This document shows positions 16,233-24,243 of a stretch of DNA of 64,000 bases, in pieces; position 1 is the first letter of the stretch; each line of letters starts with the position of its first letter. The notes below the pieces were generated by a model. That model searched no databases. It was not told where the DNA came from and saw nothing but the letters and a program-made list of their open reading frames with translations. The position numbers and the translations under genes are program-made. The stretch comes from Holdemania massiliensis (GTDB lineage Bacteria > Bacillota_I > Bacilli_A > Erysipelotrichales > Erysipelotrichaceae), in the NCBI RefSeq assembly GCF_022440805.1, contig NZ_JAKNTK010000001.1, forward strand, positions 2,976,001 to 3,040,000. The letters run 5' to 3'.

Positions 16233-17075
16233 TCAGGAATTCTTCAGTTGGGCTGCCGTTGAAATCTGTCTGGCAATGGCAGCGATTTGACAGGCTTGCA
16301 GCGGATCTGAGGTCAGCCGCAGATGCCACTGTCTATCATTCTTCCCCTTTTGTATTTGATCAATCAATATTCGTGTTTCCTGACGGGCATTCTGGAAATG
16401 ATCCAGTATTTTCTCAGACGCAAGCACTAAGGAATGGTCCGGCTGCTGCAATAATCTGCAAAGCTGCTCAGCAGTAAGGGATCGATTCAGGATAAGGATC
16501 AGAACGGCTTCCACATACGACTCCCCTTCCCAGAGCTGAGCCTTTCTTATATTGATCTTTATTTCAGGAAGCAGCCTTTCCAGCTGTGTTTGCAGACAGG
16601 AAGCCAACTTCACAGGCTGGTTTTTCAGTTTTTTCTCTTGTCTTTCTGTGCAGACCTCCACTTGCGTCAAAATCGACAGCTGGATCAAAGGCTGCAGCGC
16701 CGTCGCAATCATCCAAACTTCCGGCAGTGGTAGTTGGATCTGCCGCAAGGGCCCGTTTTCCAGTCCTAACTGACAAGGCAGATTTTCCGTATACTGCGCA
16801 CTCACCAGTTTAGCCTTCCCGTGTTTGTATTGTTGAATTATTTTGTCATTGTCGCGGCAGGGCGGCAAAATCACAATCAGTTCAGCCCGCTCAAAAAGTA
16901 TCCGGTTCAACGGTTGAGGCCGGATCTGTCCTTCCGCCAAGGTTAAAGGCCTTAGCCCTTTCTGACTGCTTGCCCAATTCAAACTGCACGGGCATCCCAA
17001 TACCGTGCATGCATCAATCAGCCGGCTAAGCTGCGCCGGCTTATCCGTAACCACTAATGTTCGCAGTCTTCGCAT
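16233..17075 (-). CDS. Divergent protein resembling aspartate-semialdehyde dehydrogenase, probably not catalytic
   Basis: 280 residues, not confidently recognised. The gene overlaps the end of the aspartokinase gene by 22 bases. Two stretches recall aspartate-semialdehyde dehydrogenase: an N-terminal Rossmann-like strand with LNWASSQKG and a central LPEVWMIATALQPLIQLSIL, which aligns with the segment that normally carries the catalytic Cys (NCSTIQ). Here the Cys and the NAD-loop glycines are missing. The protein may be a non-catalytic relative or a decaying gene; frame integrity over 280 codons argues for a product. ATG at 17075 chosen; a TTG at 17087 has a slightly better purine-rich site. 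Confidence 0.5.
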   Translation of the reverse strand: MRRLRTLVVTDKPAQLSRLIDACTVLGCPCSLNWASSQKGLRPLTLAEGQIRPQPLNRILFERAELIVILPPCRDNDKIIQQYKHGKAKLVSAQYTENLPCQLGLENGPLRQIQLPLPEVWMIATALQPLIQLSILTQVEVCTERQEKKLKNQPVKLASCLQTQLERLLPEIKINIRKAQLWEGESYVEAVLILILNRSLTAEQLCRLLQQPDHSLVLASEKILDHFQNARQETRILIDQIQKGKNDRQWHLRLTSDPLQACQIAAIARQISTAAQLKNS

Positions 17076-17800
17076 AGCTGAATCCAAGTTCCCTTTCCAA
17101 CCTGCAGCGAGGAGCCCACCCAGACACGCAATCGGTGTTCACGGGCAAACAGAATACTCTGCCGCTGCATTACGCGGGCTCCGGCATCAATCATGTGCAG
17201 CATCTGATCGTAATCAACCTTATCCCAATGTCGCGCTTCGGGATTAAGTTTAGGATCCGCATCATAAATTCCGCTGACATCCGTTAAGATATAGACATCC
17301 TTCAGACCTAATGCTTGGGCCAGAAGCATCGCCGTATAATCACTGCCGCCTCGTCCCAGCGTCGTGATTTCATGATCGAGTGTGATCCCCTGATAGCCTG
17401 GAACAATCAGACAATCGCAGTGATCGAGCTTTTCCAGCAGCTTCCCCGTCGTGACCGTCAGCACTTCCGCTTCACCATAGTGATCATTAGTGATGATCCC
17501 CAATTCCTGCGTACTGAGCGTATCGCTGAGAATTCCATTCTGCCGGCACAGAGAATTGATGACCAACGTGCTAATCATCTCCCCTGCCGAAACCAGCCGA
17601 TCGCGCTGCTGAGGGGTCAGATATTTAGCCAGGGACATCAGTGTATCCGTTGCATAGGGATCGGGATAGCGCCCCATCGCAGAAACCACCGCAATCACTT
17701 TCATTTCCGGAATCAGACGACGGATCAGGCGAACAGCTCGATTGCGGGCAGCTTCCTCTTTCAGCGAGGTTCCCCCAAACTTAATAACACAGATTTCCAT
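17054..17800 (-). CDS. Aspartate kinase catalytic domain without ACT regulatory domains
   Basis: Phosphorylates aspartate, the first step of the lysine/threonine/methionine family. Amino acid kinase fold markers: VIKFGGTSL at the N-terminus, GRGGSDYTAML (substrate loop), and LTDVSGIYDADPKL. The chain is 248 residues against 400-450 in standard enzymes; the C-terminal ACT pair responsible for lysine/threonine feedback is absent, and the gene instead runs into the ASD-like gene. If active it would not respond to feedback in the usual way. Start at 17800 follows a GAAAGGGG site. Confidence 0.8.
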   Translation of the reverse strand: MEICVIKFGGTSLKEEAARNRAVRLIRRLIPEMKVIAVVSAMGRYPDPYATDTLMSLAKYLTPQQRDRLVSAGEMISTLVINSLCRQNGILSDTLSTQELGIITNDHYGEAEVLTVTTGKLLEKLDHCDCLIVPGYQGITLDHEITTLGRGGSDYTAMLLAQALGLKDVYILTDVSGIYDADPKLNPEARHWDKVDYDQMLHMIDAGARVMQRQSILFAREHRLRVWVGSSLQVGKGTWIQLCEDCEH

Positions 17801-17873
17801 AATCCAGCCCCTTTCGTCTTCAACCTAGACTATGAGATGGATCTTCAGGGGACCGGGAACTTGCCCAAATGGA

Positions 17874-17907
17874 ACAAAAAGAAAAACCGGTTTTGAGTTT
17901 CCCGGTT
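17874..17907 (-). terminator. Intrinsic terminator after deoD
   Basis: AACCGG (17885-17890) pairs with CCGGTT (17902-17907); on the minus strand the stem is followed by TTTCTTTTTG. It lies 26 bases past the deoD stop. Confidence 0.8.
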
Positions 17908-17932
17908 CTTGCTTATCAATTTAAGGATTTGA

Positions 17933-18643
17933 TTATTCTGCAGCTTCCAAAGCAATTTCCATCATCTTGGTGAAGGATGTCTGACGCTGCTCTGGGGTTG
18001 TCACTTCCGAGGTCACGAATGAATCGGATACCGTGATCAAACAGGCTGCGTTTTTGCCTAAGACCTGAGCATTGTGGAACAGCGCAAAGCTCTCCATTTC
18101 AACAGCCAGACAGTGATGAACCTCCGTCAGTTCCTGAATGTAATCGTTGCCGCCTTCGCGATAAAAAACGTCGCTGGAGTGGATGCAGCCGATATGCAGC
18201 GGCATTCCCAGTTTTTCTGCCGCATCTTTGATCCGCTGGTTCAGCGTCTGCGATGGATAGGTTTTATCCTGATCATAGCCGCTCTGTACTTTAGCATAGC
18301 TGGATTCACTGTAGGCACTGTCCGCCAGGACGACATCAAAGACCTTCAAATCGGGTGAATAGGCGCCTGCGGAACCGATACGAATGATGTTTTCGACACC
18401 GTATTGGCTGAACAGCTCATAGGAATAAATTCCAATACTCGGCATTCCCATGCCGCTGCCCATTACCGAAATCGTCTTTCCTTTATAAGTTCCGGTATAG
18501 CCGAACATATTGCGGACGGCATTGAACTGGACAGGATTCTCCAGAAATGTTTCAGCGATGAATTTTGCGCGCAGGGGATCCCCCGGCATCAGAACAGTTT
18601 TGGCGATCTGCCCTTTTTCGGCACTGTTGTGCGGTGTTGACAT
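17933..18643 (-). CDS. deoD: Purine nucleoside phosphorylase, DeoD type (hexameric)
   Basis: Phosphorolysis of purine (deoxy)nucleosides in salvage. Family features: the phosphate-binding MPGDPLRAKFIAE near the N-terminus, GSGMGMPSIGIYSYEL, GSAGAYSPDL, VEMESFALF (ribose contact) and TVSDSF (catalytic Asp). The 236-residue length is standard. AAGGAGG lies before the ATG. Single gene with its own terminator. Confidence 0.95.
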   Translation of the reverse strand: MSTPHNSAEKGQIAKTVLMPGDPLRAKFIAETFLENPVQFNAVRNMFGYTGTYKGKTISVMGSGMGMPSIGIYSYELFSQYGVENIIRIGSAGAYSPDLKVFDVVLADSAYSESSYAKVQSGYDQDKTYPSQTLNQRIKDAAEKLGMPLHIGCIHSSDVFYREGGNDYIQELTEVHHCLAVEMESFALFHNAQVLGKNAACLITVSDSFVTSEVTTPEQRQTSFTKMMEIALEAAE

Positions 18644-18743
18644 AGTTGAGTTCCTCCTTATTTTCCAGAAATATTATACCATGTTTAGACTCAGGAAGCG
18701 ATGATGAGTTTGTTCAGAAAAAGGAGTCGAACAGGCGGCTGTA

Positions 18744-18772
18744 TTGACAACTGAGTAACGGTTGAGTATGAT
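18744..18772 (+). promoter_or_regulatory. Promoter of the DsbA-like gene
   Basis: Consensus TTGACA (18744-18749), 17-base spacer, TATGAT (18767-18772). Transcription would start about 15 bases before the gene start at 18795. Confidence 0.8.
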
Positions 18773-18794
18773 CAGAACAGAAAGAAGGCGCGTT

Positions 18795-19436
18795 ATGAAA
18801 ATTTCTGTCTATTCTGATTTTGTCTGTCCGTTTTGTTATGTCGGGCTTTACTCCTTATCTCAGGCCATGGCCGATCTCGATGTTGAACTGGATTTCCATC
18901 CTTATGAGCTGCGGCGGTTTCCGACTCCCAAAGTTGATCCGATGCATGATGAAAAGCGTTTAAAACGGTTTGATGAAGTGCTGAAACCGATGGCGGAAAG
19001 CCTGGGCGTGGAAATGAATTTGCCCATGATTTCTCCGCATCCTTATACAACCGATGCCTTTCAGGGTTATTATTTCGCTAAACAGGCTGGAAAAGGGTTG
19101 GATTATGTAAAACTGACCTTCGATGTTTTCTATCAGCAGCAGAAAGATATCGGCAATCCTGCGGTACTGCGAGAAATTATGGATCAGCTGGGATTGGATG
19201 GGGCAGCGTTTTTAAAGGCTCTGGAAGCAGGAACTTACCAGTCCGAAGTCGATCGGGATTGGGAAGCCAAGGCGGAACTGGGGATCCAAGGAATTCCGAC
19301 TTATCGAATCCATGACGAAGAAATTCGGGGATATCACACACCGCAGGAATGGCGGACAATCATTTTGGATCAGGCTGAGAAAACAATGGCAGGGATGGTC
19401 TGTACTTCGGAAGGCTGCGGGCCAGCTGCGAAATAA
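18795..19436 (+). CDS. DsbA family oxidoreductase (FrnE-like)
   Basis: Thioredoxin-fold protein of 213 residues with the CPFC active site right after the first strand (VYSDFVCPFCYVGL), and GIQGIPTYRI giving the cis-proline loop. The helical insertion (residues about 45-140) is typical of the FrnE/2-hydroxychromene isomerase branch. No signal peptide, so it acts in the cytosol, possibly as a disulfide isomerase or detoxifying enzyme. The ATG at 18795 follows GAAGG; an open frame begins 11 codons earlier but overlaps the promoter. C-terminus has a further CTSEGCG pair of cysteines, as in many FrnE proteins. Confidence 0.85.
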   Translation: MKISVYSDFVCPFCYVGLYSLSQAMADLDVELDFHPYELRRFPTPKVDPMHDEKRLKRFDEVLKPMAESLGVEMNLPMISPHPYTTDAFQGYYFAKQAGKGLDYVKLTFDVFYQQQKDIGNPAVLREIMDQLGLDGAAFLKALEAGTYQSEVDRDWEAKAELGIQGIPTYRIHDEEIRGYHTPQEWRTIILDQAEKTMAGMVCTSEGCGPAAK

Positions 19437-19506
19437 GTGTTTTGCCTTCTCTTTACCCACGATCAGCATGATTTTCAATAAACCAAACAAATTCTGAGTT
19501 CTTCAT

Positions 19507-19544
19507 AAAACAGCGTTCACAGATTAAACCGAGGGCTGTTTTTT
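19507..19544 (+). terminator. Intrinsic terminator after the DsbA-like gene
   Basis: AAAACAGC (19507-19514) pairs with GCTGTTTT (19535-19542), ending in a T-run. Confidence 0.75.
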
Positions 19545-19724
19545 GAATTTCTTCTGCTCTGCTGTCTAAAAAAACAAGACTTGTTGTTCCTAGAATTTTT
19601 CGAGATAATAAGACTCAGTTCTTTTATCAACAATTTTTACAAAGAACTGCTTACAGCCTTGCATCCATGAAAATAATTCGTCTGATCTTAGGCGACAGGC
19701 AAGAAAAAGGAGAAGAGAAGATTC

Positions 19725-20654
19725 ATGAGAAAAACAACACGCAGACGTTCAGTACAGCGATCTAAAAAGAGAACGCCGCTCACATGGGGTTCTTTAATCG
19801 GAGCGATCCTTTTAGCAGGTTTGGGATATTTCAGTCCGCAGCTGCTTCCTGAATCTGCCTCCCCATTCAAAAACACACCTTCCCCAGTTCATACCCAGGT
19901 CAATTCAGCCCTGACTGTTCATTTTATTGATGTCGGGCAAGCGGATGCGATTCTGATTCAGTCCGGGGAGGAAGCGATGATGATCGATGCAGGAAACAAC
20001 GCTGATGCCAAGCTGGTCACCGATTATCTTCAGCAGCAGGGCGTCACACACCTGAAATACGCGATCGGTACGCACGCGCATGAGGATCACATCGGCTCAT
20101 TGGACGCCGTATTGTATTCCTTTGACGTCGATACGGTCATGCTTCCAAAGCGTACGCTGGAATCCAAATCGTATAAAGATGTGATTCAGGCCATTGAAAC
20201 AACCCAGACGCCCCTGATCCACCCCCAACCTGGGGATACGTTTTCTTTAGGCGAGGATCAATTTGTTGTCTTGGGACCATTAAGTGAAGACTACTCTGAA
20301 GTTAACAACTCCTCTCTGGTCCTGCGCTATGTTCATGGCCAAACTTCCATTTTATTCACCGGTGATATGCAGGCCAAATCAGAAAAGGATATCCTGGACA
20401 GCTACGCACCCGTTCAAGCCGACATCCTTAAAGCTCCTCATCATGGTTCTGATACTTCTTCCACCCAGGCGTTTTTGGAAGCGGTCAATCCCCAGGATGT
20501 AATTATCTCAGTCGGCTTAAACAACGATTATCGTCTGCCTTCTGAAGATGTTTTAAAACGGTATGAAAAGCTGGGATTCTCTGTTTACCGTACAGATCAG
20601 TTAGGGACCATTCTGATTGAAAGTGATGGGGTTCATTATACGATTCATAACTAA
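19725..20654 (+). CDS. Membrane-anchored or secreted MBL-fold hydrolase (ComEC C-terminal-like)
   Basis: 309 residues. A basic N-terminus is followed by one hydrophobic stretch (about residues 22-37), then an external Pro/Ser-rich linker and a metallo-beta-lactamase domain beginning VHFIDVGQADAILIQ. Zinc ligands are in THAHEDHIGS, LFTGDM and APHHGSDTSS. This is the ComEC/Rec2-type subfamily in a stand-alone form; such proteins may degrade extracellular nucleic acid, but that is inference. AAGGAG lies 11-16 bases upstream of the ATG. Monocistronic, with a terminator downstream. Confidence 0.85.
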   Translation: MRKTTRRRSVQRSKKRTPLTWGSLIGAILLAGLGYFSPQLLPESASPFKNTPSPVHTQVNSALTVHFIDVGQADAILIQSGEEAMMIDAGNNADAKLVTDYLQQQGVTHLKYAIGTHAHEDHIGSLDAVLYSFDVDTVMLPKRTLESKSYKDVIQAIETTQTPLIHPQPGDTFSLGEDQFVVLGPLSEDYSEVNNSSLVLRYVHGQTSILFTGDMQAKSEKDILDSYAPVQADILKAPHHGSDTSSTQAFLEAVNPQDVIISVGLNNDYRLPSEDVLKRYEKLGFSVYRTDQLGTILIESDGVHYTIHN

Positions 20655-20727
20655 GTCTTTACGCCAGCTGTTTCCGGATTGTTCTATTCGAAAACAAGCA
20701 TTTCCATTCTCAAATTTCAGCATAAAG

Positions 20728-20784
20728 AAAACAGTTTGCCTGTCTGCTTAACAAAATCAAGCAGCAAGAATCAAACTGTTTTTT
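20728..20784. terminator. Bidirectional intrinsic terminator
   Basis: AAAACAGTTTG (20728-20738) pairs with CAAACTGTTTT (20772-20782), with an inner CTGCTT/AAGCAG stem. It separates the convergent MBL and ddl genes. Confidence 0.85.
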
Positions 20785-20915
20785 ACTGATTTCCTGACTT
20801 TTATTAATGAATTTCTTTTAGAAAACCGGCTTAAAATCCAATTTTATTTAAAAGTATTTGAACCGACATCGAGATTTTTCTTGGAAGAGAAACGATTCAG
20901 CATGCCGGAGCTGCT

Positions 20916-22151
20916 CTACTTTGTGCCTTTGGTTCCTTTGGTGCCGCCGCTTTTCTTATTTGCACTGTAGCTGGCAAGCAAGTTTGTTTCGTAGGAAAAG
21001 ATCATTTTCTCCCGTCTGCGCTGCCGATCAATCGCCTGAGCGACCAGGGCATCCATCAGCTGAGTGAAACTGACTCCTACCGGCTGCCACAGATAGTAAG
21101 CCAAAGAGCCTGGAATGGTATTGATTTCATTCACATAAATTGCCCCGGAATCTCCATCCATCATAAAATCAATGCGGCAGACACCGCTGGCGCCTAACAC
21201 TTTGAACGTTTCGATTGCCAAATTTCGGATTTTTTCCGTCGTTGCTTCATCCACTGGAGCTGGCACGATGCGCGCCGCATTGGCCATCCCGCCCTCAGCA
21301 CTCTTGGCTCCTCCCTTGGATCCGCACTTAGAACCGCCCTTTGCGGCAGACTGTCCTAAATACTTATCCTTAAAGCTCATAATCTCGTCCTGTTTGCCGA
21401 CTTCTTCAAGCACGCTGGCCTGGCAGTCAAAACAGCTACCCAAAACGGAACAGTTGATCTCCCGCAGATTTTTAACCATCTGTTCGACTACGATTTTGTT
21501 ATCATACTGCCGGGCATCCTCAACACCGGCAATGAATTCTTCATCATTATGGGCAATCGTTATCCCCACCGAAGATCCCAGACACGCCGGTTTCATGACA
21601 ACCGGATAGCCCAGTTCATGAACTTTAGCTAAAATCTCATCTTGTTTTTGTGCAAATTCATGTCCATAAAGCCACAGCCATGGACAGACCGGAAGGCCGC
21701 TGTTCTGCAGAATATGCTTCATCACTGCTTTATCCTGGCCCACGGCCGCACCGATGACATCGCATCCAGCATATGGAATCTTCAGCATCTCCAAATATCC
21801 CTGAATTGTTCCATCCTCACCATTGGTTCCGTGCATGATCGGAACAATCACATCAACAGTGCCGATCGGCTTGGTGAACAGGCCTTTTTTTATAGGTTCA
21901 ACAATTACTTCCTTGCCTTTTTTCACCAGAACAACCGGCGTTGCTTTTTGAATGAGTTCGTTAAGATCTTTATAGTTTTCGATATCCAATAATGCCGGGG
22001 ATGAATAAAAATCCCGCTGTTTTGATACATATAACGGAATTACTTCATAACGTTCTTTATCCAGAGCTTCGATGCCCTGCAGAGCAGAAATCACGCTGAC
22101 CTCATGCTCGACGGATTCACCGCCGAAAACTATTCCAACACGAATTTTCAT
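20916..22151 (-). CDS. ddl: D-alanine--D-alanine ligase with low-complexity insert and tail
   Basis: Makes D-Ala-D-Ala for peptidoglycan. ATP-grasp enzyme with GGESVEHEVSV at the N-terminus, MHGTNGEDG, KPACLGSSVG (catalytic Ser) and the C-terminal NEINTIPG. The omega-loop keeps the catalytic Tyr as DKYL, which in VanA-type D-Ala-D-Lac ligases is lost, so a D-Ala product is expected. Directly after it, residues about 268-290 are Gly/Lys/Ser-rich (GGSKCGSKGGAK) and the protein ends in a threefold Lys-Gly-Thr repeat. At 411 residues it is 40-60 longer than typical. GGAGAG lies before the ATG. Confidence 0.93.
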   Translation of the reverse strand: MKIRVGIVFGGESVEHEVSVISALQGIEALDKERYEVIPLYVSKQRDFYSSPALLDIENYKDLNELIQKATPVVLVKKGKEVIVEPIKKGLFTKPIGTVDVIVPIMHGTNGEDGTIQGYLEMLKIPYAGCDVIGAAVGQDKAVMKHILQNSGLPVCPWLWLYGHEFAQKQDEILAKVHELGYPVVMKPACLGSSVGITIAHNDEEFIAGVEDARQYDNKIVVEQMVKNLREINCSVLGSCFDCQASVLEEVGKQDEIMSFKDKYLGQSAAKGGSKCGSKGGAKSAEGGMANAARIVPAPVDEATTEKIRNLAIETFKVLGASGVCRIDFMMDGDSGAIYVNEINTIPGSLAYYLWQPVGVSFTQLMDALVAQAIDRQRRREKMIFSYETNLLASYSANKKSGGTKGTKGTK

Positions 22152-22329
22152 ACTTCACTCTCCTAATCTGACCTCTTCTTACTGTATGCCGGAAGGGGTC
22201 CTCCATTTCCTTGATTTCCAGGAAATCCTTGTTTATTATATCAGATTTTCATCAGGTTGACCTTGTATTTTAAGCTTAATCATTATAATCTATAACTAAC
22301 CGTGATTTATTGATGGAAAGGATAAGATT

Positions 22330-23595
22330 ATGATTCCTAAAGATATCTTAAAAAAGATCAAGCCTTGGATGTGGCTGTCCACGTATATTGTACTGCTACT
22401 TTTTGCGATGTTACACTTTCAGGATCTGATGAGTGTTCTCAGCCGCTTGTTTCATCTGTTAACTCCCTTGTTTTATGCCATCGGCATCGCCTTCGTATTA
22501 AATCAGCCGATGAAAGCGATCGAAAAAGGATTAATCAAGTTGATTCAGGCTCTGCCGCATAACAAAAAAGCAAAACCTCAGCAAGAACCAAAAGTGCGGG
22601 GCATTTCAATTTTTCTGACTTTGCTTTTAGCGTTGGCTGTCCTATTTGTTTTGTCGAGTATTATTTTCCCACAGCTGATTGCTTCCATCGTTCAGTTGTT
22701 CAACAACTGCGTTGTTTATTTAGGCAACATTGTGGAAAATATCAACAGCTTATTAGCCAGTCTGCATTTGGAAAACATTGAGTGGGATTTGGATACCGTG
22801 AAAATGCAGGCTACTTTAGATCAGCTTGGATTAAGTGCCGATAAACTTCTCCAAACCGCTACCAACTGGGTTGGCGGTACAGGCATGACCGTGATTAACA
22901 ACATCTCGGCGATCACTGTCGGATTAAGCAACTGGGTTATGGGTTTTATGTTAAGTCTTTATTTGCTTTCCAGCAAAGAAAAATTTATCCGTCAGCTGAA
23001 AAAACTGATCGGAGCCTTGCTTCCGTTATCAGCTGCCAATCGAGTTTTAACCTTAGGTAGAAAAACAAACCAGACATTTTCAAACTTTATTTCAGGGCAG
23101 CTGCTGGAGGCTTGCATTTTAGCAATGTTGTACTACGTTTCCATGACACTATTCAAGATGCCTTATGCGCTGTTAATCAGCACCGTAATCGGAGTCACCA
23201 GTATTGTTCCCATGTTCGGAGCAATGCTTGGCATGGCTTTCGGCTGCGTTCTTATCTTTGCGATCAATCCGTGGATGTCCTTGTTTTTCATGATTTACTT
23301 CCAAATTGTTCAGCAGTTTGAAAACAATCTGATTTATCCCCGAGTTGTAGGAAACTCAGTAGGACTTCCGGGAATTTGGGTTTTGCTTTCCATCGTGGTG
23401 TTTGGTGGGTTATTGGGATTATTTGGCATGTTAATTGCCGTTCCAGCAACGGCCGTACTTTACACTTTATTAGGTGAATTCGTTAATAGTCGGATGCGTA
23501 AAAAAGGACAGGTTCTAGATGAGTCGGGTTTACTAACTGTAAAGTCAATGGTAAAAGAAGAAGCTTCGCCTACAGCTGAGGATGAAATCAATTAA
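22330..23595 (+). CDS. AI-2E family transporter (YtvI/YdiK-like)
   Basis: 421-residue polytopic membrane protein with about seven hydrophobic segments, a soluble loop at about residues 120-190, and the family's C-terminal signature region (GIWVLLSIVVFGGLLGLFGMLIAVP, shown in parts). Members transport diverse small solutes or act in sodium/proton exchange; the autoinducer-2 name does not define function here. GGAAAGGAT lies before the ATG. Transcribed divergently from ddl, with a TATAAT at 22284-22289 in the gap. Confidence 0.85.
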   Translation: MIPKDILKKIKPWMWLSTYIVLLLFAMLHFQDLMSVLSRLFHLLTPLFYAIGIAFVLNQPMKAIEKGLIKLIQALPHNKKAKPQQEPKVRGISIFLTLLLALAVLFVLSSIIFPQLIASIVQLFNNCVVYLGNIVENINSLLASLHLENIEWDLDTVKMQATLDQLGLSADKLLQTATNWVGGTGMTVINNISAITVGLSNWVMGFMLSLYLLSSKEKFIRQLKKLIGALLPLSAANRVLTLGRKTNQTFSNFISGQLLEACILAMLYYVSMTLFKMPYALLISTVIGVTSIVPMFGAMLGMAFGCVLIFAINPWMSLFFMIYFQIVQQFENNLIYPRVVGNSVGLPGIWVLLSIVVFGGLLGLFGMLIAVPATAVLYTLLGEFVNSRMRKKGQVLDESGLLTVKSMVKEEASPTAEDEIN

Positions 23596-23618
23596 ACTTT
23601 AAATATCAGAATTTTACT

Positions 23619-23646
23619 GCAAGGCCTTTCAGAAGCCTTGCTTTTT
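23619..23646 (+). terminator. Intrinsic terminator of the AI-2E transporter gene
   Basis: GCAAGGC (23619-23625) pairs with GCCTTGC (23635-23641), followed by TTTTT. It lies 23 bases past the stop. Confidence 0.88.
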
Positions 23647-23659
23647 ACACTTTAATCCA

Positions 23660-23807
23660 GTGCGAACCTGAGGTGAACATGAAATCCCAGAGAGGTTCGC
23701 ACCAGAAATATGTGAAAAATGAAGAAAGTATTGCAAGTACAACGATGTTTAGTTATGATAGAGATACGATAAGAATCATATGGGTACCTTTTAGTTTCTT
23801 ATTAACT
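23660..23807 (+). promoter_or_regulatory. CRISPR leader (type I-C like)
   Basis: 148 bases, A-rich towards the array, beginning with a 10-bp inverted repeat GTGCGAACCT/AGGTTCGCAC (23660-23669, 23693-23702). A hairpin of this form (GTGCGAACC ... GGTTCGCAC) is characteristic of leaders between cas2 and the array in type I-C loci. Here no cas2 precedes it; the AI-2E transporter gene ends just upstream. Confidence 0.7.
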
Positions 23808-24103
23808 GTCGCATCGCTCACGCGGTGCGTGGATTGAAATAGCAATTTACCCAGAGTTTGTATCGGTCTAATAGTCGCATCGCTCACGCGGTGCGTGGAT
23901 TGAAATTCCACGACGATAGAATCACCAGTTTCTATTACGTCGCATCGCTCACGCGGTGCGTGGATTGAAATAGCGTAAATATCTAAAACTTGCACTTTTG
24001 TTGGGTCGCATCGCTCATGCGATGCGTCGATTGAAATTCATCCCGCTATACTTGCCTATGGACTTCTCCGATCGCATCGCTCAGCGGTTTCTTGCATTAA
24101 GAT
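23808..24103 (+). CRISPR. Orphan type I-C CRISPR array, three intact and two degenerate repeats
   Basis: 33-base repeats at 23808-23840, 23874-23906 and 23939-23971 are identical (GTCGCATCGC at the 5' end, GTGGATTGAAAT at the 3' end). The fourth (24005-24037) differs at three positions and the fifth (24071-24103) is heavily degenerate, as expected at the old, leader-distal end. The four spacers are 33, 32, 33 and 33 bases. The repeat ending GATTGAAAT matches type I-C. No cas gene is present in the window. Repeat orientation and leader position agree: the array is transcribed rightwards. Confidence 0.95.
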
Positions 24104-24191
24104 TAATCCATTTATCTCTGTTAATTTACAAATCAGTATTGCTTAGCAGCTAACCATTTCTTATCTCATTTGAGAATATAATATACATCGA

Positions 24192-24231
24192 AAAAAGCCT
24201 GTCTTCATTTTAATATGAAAACAGGCTTTGC
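24192..24231 (-). terminator. Intrinsic terminator after the asparaginase-like gene
   Basis: AAAGCCTGT (24194-24202) pairs with ACAGGCTTT (24221-24229); on the minus strand it is followed by TTTTCG and on the plus strand by a weaker T tract. Confidence 0.8.
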
Positions 24232-24243
24232 TACTTTTTCTAA

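Noticed and set aside
20916..22151. Possible vancomycin-type D-Ala-D-Lac ligase
   Set aside because: The catalytic Tyr of the DKY motif is present, which indicates an ordinary D-Ala-D-Ala ligase, and no van genes are nearby.
22257..22289. Promoter for the AI-2E transporter gene
   Set aside because: TATAAT is perfect, but the nearest TTGACC leaves a 21-base spacer and the alternative only 15, so the -35 is uncertain.
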